64,000 bases of DNA from Gentiana macrophylla (lineage: Eukaryota; Streptophyta; Magnoliopsida; Gentianales; Gentianaceae): assembly GCA_026214975.1 (NCBI GenBank), contig CM047806.1, positions 80,151,599 through 80,215,598 of the forward strand, given 5' to 3'. Positions 1 to 10,939 of the stretch are shown piece by piece. Made by a program: the position numbers and the translations under genes. Below the pieces are notes generated by a model that saw only the letters and a program-made list of their open reading frames with translations, was not told where the DNA came from and searched no databases. Every line of letters starts with the position of its first letter. Positions within the stretch are counted from its first letter, which is position 1.

Positions 1-147
1 GAAGGAAATGGTTTGGTTATGGTGGTGATTTGGTGGTGATACTGATGGGGATGGTGGCCGAAATATATGAAGAAAGAAGAAATGGAAGAATTAGATGAAT
101 TGAGGGGATGATAGTAGATGGAATGATAAGAATGGTGATGAAGGGAT

Positions 148-360
148 GGTTTAAATAGGAAGAAGGGAGTGAATGTGGATGGTTTAAGTGGGATAGTGGG
201 TAGAGAAGTTATTAGGGTGAGGGATTTGAGGAGGTTATTGATGCGATTGAGGTGGAGCTCTGGTGGAGTGTGGGAAAGGATGAAAATTTTGAAAAGAGGG
301 AAAAAGGGTGGCGGTTTCTGCTGACTGACCGTATCTGGTGCAACGTGTGTCCTCCACGTG
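148..360 (-). promoter_or_regulatory. Promoter-like region in the 3' part of element A
   Basis: Read on the minus strand there is a G-box CACGTG (360-355) and, about 200 bases further on, a TATA-like CTATTTAAACC (158-148). From there to base 1 the minus strand is C/T-rich and contains no ATG, like a long scanning leader. Any gene it serves would begin left of the window. The layout resembles the DNA upstream of the env-like frames in elements B and C. Function is inferred only. Confidence 0.35.
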
Positions 361-896
361 TCTCTAAAAATTCAGCTTTATAACCTGACGTTCAGAAATT
401 TAAAAATCAAGCCTCGGTAAACCGGAGGTAACCTAGGGTTTACCGGCAGTAATTTTTCCCATATTTCTTTGTCTGCCTTATCTACACACTTGACTCAACC
501 TCTCCACTCAATTCTGACCTCAAATTGATTAGCCTTACTCTGTCCATTGCTATTTCTGACTCAATACCTAACCTACTTCACTAGAATCCGCAACGAGGTT
601 AAAAAAACCTTTCCACAACCATCGGTTTCAAGCCTAAGGGTGCGGTAGGATGAAAAAAAAGCTCGTCCCTTCATCTGGCTACTTTTATTCATTCTTAATC
701 TACCTGAGAGTTTGATGAAATAGTTCTGAGTTTATAGTCGCCTGCTCGACTTTCTTCAGATCTCCGATCATTCAAGGGTTGGAACTTTAACTCGCCAAAC
801 TTTCACTCCAGAGGTTTTCACTTTCATTGAACCTTTTTGAGCCCTCTTCATAGCACGCCTTTCTCTCTTAGCTTGCGTGCTAGGTCTGCCTATGTG
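361..896. other. Non-coding interior of element A
   Basis: No convincing frame on either strand. The long plus-strand frame starting at 877 is the antisense of the protease frame. The stretch contains one cluster of the GGTAAACCGG/GGTTACC motif (411-450) that also occurs in the element's leader and LTR. Confidence 0.5.
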
Positions 897-1808
897 TCAA
901 GATTTAGACTTTAGACCCAAGGACTCCACGTTTTCCACTTCTAGCTCAACTCGTTCACTACGCAACACGAAAGGACTAGCTTCCGTGAGCATCTTATCAT
1001 GGTCCTTCTCTTCTCTTTCTCTCAGCATTAGTCTCATAAATCCTTGGTCAACGGTTTCTACTACAACCTCTCTATGCTTATGCCCCTCGATCTCCAAAAT
1101 TTCCACATTTCCTGAAGCATACGTCATCTTACAACTCTCCGGTCTATTTTCTAGGGGTTCTAAGATCTTAAAGGACACTGCATCATTATTCAACCTCAAA
1201 CTAATCTCACCATTATCAAAATCCATCACTAAGAAAGGACTCCCTAACAGAATGGGGGCACTAGAGTCCTCTGGTACGTCTATCACTGTAAAATCAATAG
1301 GATATGTGAACCCTCCTGCCTTAATTGTACACTTTCTAAGCAGGCCAGCAGGCATGTCTCTAGTTCTATCAACGAAATACATTGTCCAGGTTTGATTCAT
1401 TATGACCAGAAGCTTGATCTTTTGACAAAAGGAAAAGGGTAGAATGTTGCAACTCTAGCCAGAGTCGCAGAGACCTAGTCCTACTGATATACCATTAACA
1501 GAAATCGGGAGTCGGAACGTGCCAGGGTCTCCTAACTTCACCACGGTCTCTGAGTCTGGGTAATCCTCAGGCTCAGAAAACATCATGTCGGGATCCTCTT
1601 CAGGATCATCAGAATCATAATCCGAAGACGATATATCAATTAACTCACCCGGTCGATACGTGCTATACTCCTTTAAGTTCTCTTCAGGCTCTTGCTTGAT
1701 TGCTTCTTTCTCCTTTTCCAACCATTTCTTTATTGTCTCATAATGCTCTTGTGCTTCAGATCCAGGATACATGGAAATTGGTGTGATGTTCAATATTGTC
1801 CTAGGCAT
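897..1808 (-). pseudogene. Retropepsin-like protein of element A, one in-frame stop
   Basis: One continuous frame of about 303 codons, broken only by a TAG at 1455-1457. Residues from about 40 to 80 are acidic (runs of D, E and S). The retropepsin part follows, with LGDPGTFRLPI, then the catalytic region CDSG immediately before the stop, and after it SCNILPFSF and the flap/C-terminal strand PILLGSPFLVMD. This matches the gag-protease segment of plant Ty3/gypsy elements, an aspartic protease that cuts the polyprotein inside virus-like particles. The chosen start, 1808, is the first ATG of the frame. It lies only about 400 bases after the PBS, so there is no room for a normal gag in front, and no RT follows within the visible 900 bases. 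The stop falls directly after the active-site DSG, so the copy as read is dead unless it is suppressed or is a sequencing error. Confidence 0.7.
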
Positions 1809-2191
1809 ATTGTTTGACTTGTTTGCTCTTTTTCCAACTCTGGTTTGATATAATCTCTGAAGTGTTCTGACCTACCTGCAAAAGACAAAATAAAACAATG
1901 AAAAGGTTAGCAACTTCTGCTTCAGCTGGGTGTGATCCCAACTGCTGCGGACCTACTAACTAAATCAACAGGGAATAACACAGAATAACAGGAACTGTTC
2001 AGAAATCAATTTTTCAGGCCTTGGTAACCCGGGGGTTAGCCACGTTAAAACCGGCCCTAAAATTTCTTTTACTGGTAGTTTAACATGTGAAGGATTGATA
2101 CAGAACGACTCAAGACTCAAAATAAAATAGAATAAAGTAAAAATGACTTCTTAATTAGAATTAAAATGTTTATATTTAAAATTGGCCAATG

Positions 2192-2209
2192 TCACCGGCA
2201 ACGGCTCCA
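2192..2209 (-). promoter_or_regulatory. PBS of element A (tRNA-Asp type)
   Basis: The minus strand reads TGGAGCCGTTGCCGG. This matches the complement of the 3' end of plant tRNA-Asp (…CCGGCAACGGCGCCA) except at one base. It lies a few bases inside the LTR end, as in element F. Confidence 0.75.
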
Positions 2210-2216
2210 AAAATCT

Positions 2217-3594
2217 TGATCGAAGTCACTAACGTCGATACTACTAGCAAGAATACTAGGTACATCGTAGTATAGTAAATGCGAGTCAAGGTCAATCCCA
2301 CGGAGACAATGCAACTATAAGTATAAACGGTTTTTAACCTACTTAAGAAGCAACATAGAGGCGCTCATTGACCAACAATAACATAAAAGAAAACAAACAT
2401 GGTATACCTCTCCCTCTCCTCACCGATCTACTAACTTGGATTAGTTAATCGTTATGTTTACTTCCCTACATAATTTCCTTAGATTAATCGCGAGCTTTAG
2501 TTTTAATTATCATTATCAGCTACTGGTGTAATTCCTGCTCCTATCTACTCCGACAATGGCAGTAGACAATCTATATGCAAGCTATCCTCCTTAATTGGTC
2601 CGTAATAGCCCATACGCATAAAGAACTAGAATTGCCGATATCGAGCGCTAACTCATACCGCTAACCCGCCTAGACAATTGTCGACATTGACCAGCACGTT
2701 CCTAGGGTCCATTCAAGACTATGTCTTAATTAACACTTCACTAACAGTCCTTCATGTTAATTTACGATTACAATAAGCAGATTGTCCAGAACTAACATAC
2801 TGTTAATTAAACTTGTCGATCAACGTAGTTGTAGTGAATCCCAGTTTAGGATTTCTAAATATTGCCTCGGTAAACCGGTATAGACCGCCGGGTTACCGAG
2901 GTCATCTTTTCTTAATTTCTAGATCTACATTGCTCAATACGATTAAAATAAGTAAATTATGGGGTCTTTGAACATGCAGATTAACTAAAACACATAAATA
3001 CGAACAGATCTACCACATTGAAGACAAAAAATGAACGTTCAAAGCTTCATACCTTCAACAATGAAGATCTAGCTCGATCTACTCAAGCTAGAGATGATGG
3101 AAGAAGGGAGGAAACTGAAAACAACTCTCCAAAGCTCAAGAAAACTTTATAGCATAATAATAATTGTAATGTATGTAAAACTTATGAATCACATGAAGAA
3201 CTCTGTTAATGCAGCCTTATATAGATACAATGACCGACTTAAGACTCTCTAAAACCCTAACCGACATAGATAATGCGGCAGAATCAATTTCGTGTCGAAC
3301 AAGTTGCCGGTTTACCGGGCCTAGCCTTCGGGTTACCGGGCCTACTTTTCTCCTTTTTCTTCAGCAGACTTCTTCTTGGACATTAATCATTTGGCCCAAT
3401 GCACTTCTTTCGGTCCAGATCCACTCTCCAATGCTCCAAATTCGGTACATCCTATAAAACACGCAAAAGGAGACAAAACAGTACCAAATCTTCGGGAAAA
3501 TAGCATAGATGCAGAATTACGATCCTAGAAACACTCACATAGCATTTAAGATATATTCCATATAATAACGAGCCTATTTATCCTCTCTTGAGCA
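2217..3594 (-). repeat. LTR of element A
   Basis: About 1378 bases, starting TGCTCAAGAG at 3594 and ending ATCA at 2217, seven bases before the PBS. It contains a TATA box (TATATAAGG on the minus strand, about 3218-3226), two GC-rich clusters of the GGTAAACCGG/GGTTACCG motif (3305-3341 and 2864-2901), and a 3' segment complementary to tRNA-Asp arms (2299-2267). Only this copy is in the window, so the ends are inferred from the PBS and from the break in D gag. Confidence 0.7.
2267..2299 (-). promoter_or_regulatory. Segment complementary to tRNA-Asp T- and D-arms (LTR A)
   Basis: Read 5'-3' on the element's sense (minus) strand: GGGATTGACC (2299-2290), complementary with small mismatches to the T-arm GGTTCGATCCC, then ACTATACTAC (2276-2267), fully complementary to GTAGTATAGT in the D-arm of plant tRNA-Asp. 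The order matches a reverse-complemented tRNA lacking its anticodon arm. The PBS for the same tRNA follows about 60 bases on. Confidence 0.5.
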
Positions 3595-3599
3595 TAATT

Positions 3600-4407
3600 C
3601 GGGGTGAATAAAGGTATTATTATTGGTACCATTTAGAGCGTTATTACTGCTTAAGCCAGCTGCCTGACTCTGTTGGGGCGTAATAAGTGCACTGTTCTTG
3701 TTCAACTCAGCTGGCGCACCTTCTTCGATGTTTAACTCAAATTCTTGAGCCTTCAACTGTGACATCAAGGTTAAAGTGTCAATTTTCTCTAAATTCTAGG
3801 TGCCTTTGATAATAGATGTGATGATGTTCCATCTGTCTGGTAAACTCCTTAGGATCTTTAGGCACACTTCTTTCTGTGGATATGAGTGACCTAGTTGTTG
3901 GAGTTCATTCAAGATGCTTGAAAATCTGATGTCCATTTGATCAATGGATTCTCCAGTATTCATTTTGAAAATTTCAAATTTCTGTTTTGCAACAGATAAT
4001 TTCTTTTCCTTGATTGCCTCTGATCTCTCATTGATTAGAGCCAATTTCTCCCACATCTCCTTTGCAGTTTTGCAACCTTTGATCCTTACGAACATATTGT
4101 TGTCTACAGTCCTCATAATCATGTCTTTTGCCACAAAGTCGAGATTTGCTCTTCTCCTATCATCCTTGGTCCAATCTTTCTTGAGTTTATCTATTTCTTT
4201 TCCTTGATCTGCTCCTGTGGTTATCACAGTTGTGATCTTGATTGGGCCATCATTGATGACATCTAGCATCTCCTCATGAGTTGCTGCAAAATGAGAAAGC
4301 ATTCTTATTCTGCATTCTTCAAAATTATTTATATTAAAAACAGGTATCTTATGCATAAATTTTGATGATTCCAGGATGTAAAGAGTTTTATATGCAGAAA
4401 AGCTCAA
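3600..4407 (-). pseudogene. Gag of element D, truncated by element A
   Basis: Ty1/copia Gag of the Sirevirus type, the structural protein of the particle. One frame from ATG 4407 with an in-frame TAG at 3793-3795, continuing in the same frame to about 3600. Visible features: PVFNINNFEECRIRM near residue 22, the W-containing DWTKDDRR, the helix block EKLALINERSEAIKE, and the gag-family signature GESIDQMDIRFSSILNEL followed by LPDRWNIITS. C-terminal residues after ITPQQSQ lose similarity where element A begins. The zinc knuckle and everything downstream are not present here. Closest in-window relative: element C gag (44480-46479). Confidence 0.85.
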
Positions 4408-4454
4408 ATTACAGATTTGTAAACTACTTTGAAAGTGTGAGATCTCCTTGTTAT

Positions 4455-6147
4455 TGTTGGTCCCTTGAAAAGGCTTTGGTTAAGTTTAGAGGGGGGTGAA
4501 TAAACTTAACACTTAAAACTTTGGAGTTAACAAATTCAGCAACTTCAAAGAGCCTCTTTGATACTTGATGGTCTGCTTTGAGACCTCGATAACCTCTTGA
4601 TGAGCGATGAGTCTCTTGATAGTTCAATTTGCTGAATTTGTGCAGCGGAATTATATCAAAATTAAGCCTTTTTACTTGTTGTTAAATATGATACTAAGTA
4701 TTAGATACTCGGTAGTGCAAGTGTGTGATTTCAGTTGCTAGATTCAATAGGCTGATGAGTGAAATAAACTAAGTGCAAAAAGTAAATGCTGAAAGTAAGT
4801 AGGCAGATTTTTATAGTGGTTCCAGGTGATGTAATCATGTACGTCCACTCTTCTCCTTTGATGTTGGAGGAAATTCACTAGAGATCTTTGATGTAATTTA
4901 TACAAAGATTCCTAAGTTGTTTGTCCTTCACCAATAACTATGGCTTCACAAAGTGGCAGGGCAGGTAGGATTCTTTGCTCCTTAGTCTTCCACTTGGTCC
5001 TTGAAGGGTAGGATTGCCTCTTCACCGGCTCCACCACAACCAACATTCTTTCACACCCAACGGATGCTTCTTTGTCTTGTGAGGTCTTTATAAAATAAAG
5101 ATTGAATCAAATAAATGATTCAGTTGCAGCAGCTTGATTAGGATGATGTAATCAGCAGCTTGCAGTCTTCAAGTGTGCAATCTTGATGTAGCTTGAATAC
5201 AGAATGCACTTGAAGAAATTCACTAGATCGCTGACCTTAGGCTCGGCAAGTTCAAAGAGGTGTTTTTATTTCAGTGTTATCACTTAAAGTTTATCTCAAA
5301 TTTCATCATCTTTTTCTGAGTTGAAAGTTTTCTATTTATAGGCAGGAATGCATGTGACTTGTATTTGAAATTCAAATGTAACCGTTCCTTATTTTTGTCC
5401 CATCTGATTTGCATTCTGTCACTATTCATAGGGTGACAATCGTCGTAATTCCTTTTTGACGATGCGATCATCCCACCCTTTGACTTGTGTCCATTGGATA
5501 AAGTCCTGAATCATCCCAACGTTATTTTAATCCTAACCACTGATTTGTTTGATCAAATCAGAGGTAGTTGGATGTCCTTATCCAAGTTATCTTCCAAAAT
5601 AATCTTGAATTAATCGAGGTATACATCAGCAGGTTCATCAGTCTGCTGAAGTACCAATCAGTCTGCTGATCAACATATTTCTTTGTATAAAATGTAATGC
5701 AGCTGATTTCTTCTATCTAACTTTTATTGAAGTTAGATTACATCCTTTTAATTATACCCAAGTTCCAAACATCATCCAACTTGTGGAACTTAGACCTTGT
5801 ACATAAGATATATGCATTCAGTAGGGTCATCACAGATTTGCCCAAGTACTGATTCCATATTCTTGACTTAAATACTAAGTTTGACCCCTTTGCCTTCTGT
5901 AACTGAGTTTGAACCCTCAGCCTTCAGTCTTCAGCAAGTTCAAGACTAGTCTACTGACCTATCTACCCTACTGACCTAGACCAGTCTGCTGATATCAATC
6001 AGCAGCCCTTTACAGTGCTTGTTTGATCAAACCTACTTATGAATCAAACTCTAATAAACCTATACATTTGATCTAGACATCTTTTTGCCTTTACACTATA
6101 ACAGCTAGTATGGCACTCATCATCAAAACTAAGAAATAAGTCCAACA
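4455..6147 (-). repeat. 3' LTR of element B
   Basis: 1693 bases, paired with 16462-18150. The 3' end on the minus strand carries the CACCCCCCTCT block shared by all Sirevirus-type LTRs here. The sense segment TTCCGCTGC (4650-4642) is complementary to the D-arm of initiator tRNA-Met. Differences from the partner LTR cluster at CTG/CAG words. Confidence 0.9.
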
Positions 6148-6161
6148 ATTTCCCCCTTTTT
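6148..6161 (-). promoter_or_regulatory. PPT of element B
   Basis: Minus strand AAAAAGGGGGAAAT directly upstream of the 3' LTR. This is the usual primer position for plus-strand DNA synthesis. Confidence 0.85.
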
Positions 6162-6308
6162 GGTGATGATGCCACTACCCTCACCTAATCAGCAAAGCAA
6201 AAAGATAAAACATAAAAACGGAACAAATTCAGTCAATTCTCATTATAATCATTGTTCAGTTATTACAAACTAGATGCAGCAAAGATAAAGAATGATAAGT
6301 ATGCTGAT

Positions 6309-9300
6309 CTATTGTCTCTTCTCTCTTTCTTGTCTAGCCTTCTCAGCTTGTTCTTGAAAGGCTCTGATTTGTTCTATCATATCCCTCATCCATTCATTTT
6401 CAATCAGTGTAATATCAATGTAGGGATTAACTTGCTTCCACCAGTTCCATGCTTCAGGGAGGATAAGATTAATATTATTCACTCTGAATCCAAACTTCAT
6501 ATACAGCTCCTTGAATTCATCCAGTGAGTCCCTTGCTTTTGTAATAGGCAGCACCTTACCACCTTTGCCACTTATTCTACCTCTGTTGCTTGCCCTTAAG
6601 GCTTTAATCCTTGCTTCCCAAAATTTCATTCCCAAGAAAGAGTTAAGACCTTCATGAAACCCCATGTCATGATAAGGTCTCCTCCTGTTGTAATACTCTT
6701 TCTTGTATTGTTTAAGAAGATCATCAGTAAGTTGAACTCTGCCAGGTGCAGGTTGCCTGTAAGCATTGGTTTCATCAGTCCATCTCTTCTGTGCAAAAAG
6801 TCTTGCAGCCTCCTTTGCTGCAGATGATTGGCCCTCTTCCCCTTTAGTGACATCATCAACAAAACGGGAAATGAGGCCATGAATACCCTCATGTGATACT
6901 ATCACTCTATGCAATTGACCTTCCATGGTTCCAGTTCTAGTATCAATAGCAGTGATCCTGGATTGCAATGTCTCCTCCAGTCTGTTGATCCTTTCAGTAA
7001 GTTTGGGATCAGGCACAGCAGGTTGTTGTGCAGCAGCATGCTCAGTAGGTTCAGGTGTAGTAGCAAGTTTGTCAAGTTTTTGATGGATGGAGATAAGTTG
7101 TTCCTTCAGAAACTTATCTTTCAAATTATTCCCTTGCTTGATTCCTCTTACATCTAGCATCATATCATTGACAGCAGTCTGAGTGGATGCAAAATTTGAA
7201 GCAAGCTGTGTCGGCCAGATTATGCTGTTTTCATTTACCATCTTCATCGATTCTTCAAATCTCGTTTTCTTGCTGTCGATTGAGTTCTTAAGCTGTTGCA
7301 TATCATTTTCGCAGATTCTTAACTCATTGAAGACTTCAAGCGGCACTCCATGGTCATTCTACTATTAGCGAGTCCATCGGCCAGAGCTCCTCAACTCTAT
7401 ATTGTGCTGTTGTCTGGCGATGACCATTGCTGACTCATATCTCTCCCGCCAGGGAGGTCCTTCTGAACCATAGCACCAAGAATATCTTCCATGATTGGAT
7501 CTTGTGCGGAGTTCTTGGCGAGCTTCTTCTTCTTCAAAAATTTGAAACTCTTCATCACTGTAGTCATAGTCCAGTAGCTGTTCTTCTTGATCAACAACAG
7601 CGACTGGGCCGACTATCCTTCCCTACAAAGTGGCCTTGTCTCAAGCGAGCTCCACTACTGGCAAGCCTCATTAACAACGGGGTTTCCTCCAAACCCAAAA
7701 CAGGTTCCAACCTTTATCCAGGTGCTGTTTGAGACTCAGCAGCATGTACCTCCTGTTCCAACCTTTGTCCAGGTGCTGTTTGTACCCCAGCAACCTGTAC
7801 CTCCTCTTCAACTCTTTGTGGATTGAATATAGTGTCATTATCCACTTGAAATCCTTCAGCATTACCAATCTTGTGCATGATGATGGCAGTTTTAGTGAGA
7901 ATGCCCTCAAAGTCAAATCCATCTTGATATTCAATAGATTCTTCTGAGCTGGCACGAGGTTCACTGTGATCAATAACCTTTTCTCCATCTGAATCCTCAC
8001 TCTGTTCAACTTCAGGTTGTGCAGTAGGCTCTACAACAAGGAATGTAGCAGATTCATCAACCAGCCTACCAGCACTAAGAGTAATACCTTCATTGATCAA
8101 TGCCTCTAGATCATCCATGGTGAGATCCTGTAGATCCTCATCCATCTCTCGATCTGCTTGCCCTCGGCCAGACTTACCGAAGATCGATGGGTGTTATGCT
8201 GGTGGTTCATTTGTTAATGCAGCCCCACTTGATTCTCCTGGTCGGAGGAAAATCTCCTCAGAATCGATGATGAGGAAGAATCATCATCTCCATCTCTTGG
8301 ATCTCTAAACTTGATACCTTCCTCCTTCATTTGCTCATCAAACAAATCCATCGGTCTTGATTGCGGCAAGGTTGTATCAATCGAGATCCGACAAGTTTTC
8401 CACTCCCAACTTGTCAAAAGCCCATTCTTCAAGATCATCATTGGTTCATTGGTGGCTTTTGTCTTTTGTAGAAACCAAACTTCCATGAAAATAGTCGACA
8501 ATTTCTTTGAAGTTTGGGGTCTACATACTCCTCTGTTTTCTTCCTTGCTTTCACATGCCTTTCAAATGGCATGAAAGATCTCCTGGGAGCAACTCCAGTA
8601 CCTTGTTGACCTCCAAAGGTTCTAACAAGTAGGTTCATTGTTTCTTCAACAGAGGTTTGAAAGTCAGTAGGTTGCTGAGATTGTACATTAGTGCCTACTA
8701 CATCCATCTGTTCCATACTTGGTTCCCCCTGACTTACATGCTCATCAGCAGGGTTAGCAGCAGACTGCTCTTCCCCCTGAGATCTTGCCACACTTGCAGG
8801 GTCTTCAACCAAGTCTTCAATTACCTCTTCAATTACCACAGCAGGTTCAGGTTCAGTGGTTTGCTGTGGTTCTTCAGTAGATACTACAGCAGGCTCAGGG
8901 TCAGTAGACTGCTGTATATCTTCAACAGATTGCTCAACAACAACCTGTCCAGCATCAGTAGATTTGACAACCTCTTCAGGTGAGGAGTCACTAATTACTA
9001 CAGGCGGAATGATAGTTAAGGGCTCAGCCTCAACAGCCTCTTCTTCCTCTTCTACTGGTGCTTCCTCTTAGATTCTTTGAGCTTCCAAGTTTTTCAACTC
9101 TTTCCCCTTTCCATATTTCTTCTTTTTGGCAATCTCCTTCATTCTTTTGGAGAGGGGTTCATCATCATCTTTCTCAACCACAGTAGACTTCCTCTTTCTC
9201 TTTGGCTTCCTTCTGTTGTTCCTCGAGAATTTCAACAACAGCAGTTCTCTAGCAAACAACAAGCGAGGTCAGTAACTCTCCATGAACCCTCAAAGCAGAC

Positions 9301-10254
9301 TCAAGAGCCTCAGGTCTTTGTTTCTTTGTTTTTTCTTTAAAGGCTTTAATATCTCAGTTATTTTCTTTGTAGCTCCACTCTTTCTTTTCTTAGCATCTTT
9401 CTTTGGTGCAGCAGGTTTGATAGATATCTTCTTAGTTTGCTGAACCTGCTCACCACCAGCATCACCATCATCTCCATCATTATCATCACCAGCAGCCTCT
9501 CTAGCAACCTCTTCATCATCATCTAGACCAGGAATAGCATAATCAATTTCCTTCTTGTATCTAAACTGATTGATCTTCTTAGATTCAAGATTAGGAACTT
9601 TCAAATGATTCAGCAGGGTCTGAATCATCAATCCTAAGGGTAAGGCCTTTGATTTCCTTTTCCCTACTTTCTCTTCCTTGGCTACTTTCTTCATATAATG
9701 AATGAAATAACCAGCCCAATCAAACTTCATGCTCCTGCAGATGATTATCATCAGCTCTATCTTGGGTCACGATAGAGTATCCATCACGCCAACTAGTCCA
9801 AGTATGTTCTTTGCAATGAGCTTGCTCGCCAGGTATACTCATTTCCAATATATCTGCAGTTGATGCCTAGTACGGATTTGATGTCTGCATCTGTCTTAAT
9901 CTGATCTACAAACGCCATTTTGTCCAATCCCATTGCTTCAGGATTGACTGAACCATCCACCACTTCTTCAAATCCAAACACTTCCCGCAGTAGTTTAGAG
10001 GAGATTACAAGTTCCTCAGCATTCACAGTTGTCTTGAATGCTTCAGTTCCTTCTTCCACAACCATATTCTTCCAGAAATCAATAACATTGGTGTATGAGA
10101 TTGTTTCTAATCTGATATTGAGTTTGTTCTCCAAGCCTGCAAACCTCCTTATTCTTCGACCTATATTAATGGCCAACTCTGTTTGGTTTGCATCAACAAC
10201 ATAGCCTCTAACACTTTGGCTTGATTCGATTTGAACTTCAGCTCTTTCCGCCAT
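6309..10254 (-). pseudogene. Env-like region of element B, broken
   Basis: Downstream of pol, the place of the env-like gene in SIRE1-type Sireviruses. The likely start is ATG 10254 (MAERAEV), preceded by a promoter-like region. The first segment (to about 9793) has a globular look (NVIDFWKNMVVEEG, LLREVFGFEE), resembling the plant-transposon-protein domain found in such frames. The middle (about 9750-7400) is broken into several frames and rich in K, E, D and Q with KKR clusters. The last segment (7346-6309, 345 codons) has a predicted coiled-coil stretch (LTERINRLEETLQSRITAIDTRTG) and ends in a charged QEREKRQ tail. No clear signal peptide or transmembrane helix was seen, so an actual envelope role is unproven. 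Part of the breakage may be sequence error. Confidence 0.65.
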
Positions 10255-10366
10255 TGAAATAAGAAAAAGATGAAGAAGAATTGCTCTCAAATCTGTGTTC
10301 ACACAATGTAGGATTTGCAGAGATAAAGCATAAATTGCAAGTAGAGAATCTGCTGTGTAACAGTCT

Positions 10367-10456
10367 GATTATATAGATAGTGGGTAGTTGAAACTGTCAT
10401 AGCACGTACATTGAGGTAACCACGATTAAATTGAATAAGTTCTGTCTTGACACGTG
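10367..10456 (-). promoter_or_regulatory. Promoter-like region before the env-like frame of B
   Basis: On the minus strand: G-box CACGTG (10456-10451), then TATA-like CTATCTATATAATC (10380-10367), about 115 bases before ATG 10254. The leader between is T/C-rich. Confidence 0.45.
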
Positions 10457-10716
10457 GCCCATTACTCCTCCATAACGTTTGTAACCGTTGGATGGTTTAA
10501 CTATGGTAATAAAGGATAAGATAAATATCCCGCCAAACTGCTTTTTGACTTTAATAACTTTGACTGAGTAACGTTCCATCCAGCAGGGTAACCCTCAGCA
10601 GGGTGGGCTCAGCAGTCTGCTAATAAATAGGCTTCAGCAGCCTGCTGACAAAAGTACTCTGCTGATCCTGGTTTTCTTCTTGTTTTGTTCAATTGATAAT
10701 ACAAGATGAAGTTTAA

Positions 10717-10882
10717 TACCAATGACTGATCTGTCAAGTGAGCTCACCCAACATGACAAAGACCAATCCCCTTGGCAACCTCATTTGCTCAATTGTCCAA
10801 ACATAAGTACATGGAATTGTTGATACCAATGACTAATCTGCTAAGTGAGCTCACCCAACATAGTAAAGACTAATCCCCTTGG
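10717..10882 (-). repeat. Two 59-base direct repeats between pol and env-like region of B
   Basis: Copies at 10717-10775 and 10824-10882, roughly 85% alike by eye. The core AGTGAGCTCACCCAACAT contains the palindrome GTGAGCTCAC. A single related copy occurs at the same place in element C (about 41278-41300). Confidence 0.75.
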
Positions 10883-10939
10883 TGAATTCCAGTACATTGC
10901 TGAATATCAGTCAACCTTTATAATACCAAGCTCAAGTCC

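Larger units (their letters stand above)
1..3594 (-). mobile_element. Element A: Athila-like LTR retrotransposon, 5' part
   Basis: Minus-strand Ty3/gypsy-type element running off the left edge. In its own direction it has an LTR (3594-2217), a PBS fitting tRNA-Asp (2209-2192), a leader of about 400 bases, a retropepsin-like frame (1808-897) and about 900 bases without a recognisable frame. Gag and RT are not seen. It is inserted in the gag of element D: D coding sequence ends abruptly at 3595-3600, where the LTR begins with TG. The expected TSD on this side would be 3595-3599 (TAATT on the plus strand). Its partner and the second LTR lie outside the window. The Athila-like assignment rests on the PBS type and on LTR architecture shared with element F. 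Confidence 0.75.

Noticed and set aside
877..1395. 172-codon plus-strand frame opposite the protease of element A
   Set aside because: Exact antisense of the retropepsin frame, without motifs of its own.
2262..2310. A tRNA-Asp gene on the plus strand of LTR A
   Set aside because: Only D-arm- and T-arm-like words are present, without anticodon arm or acceptor stem. It is better read as a complement of the primer tRNA than as a gene.
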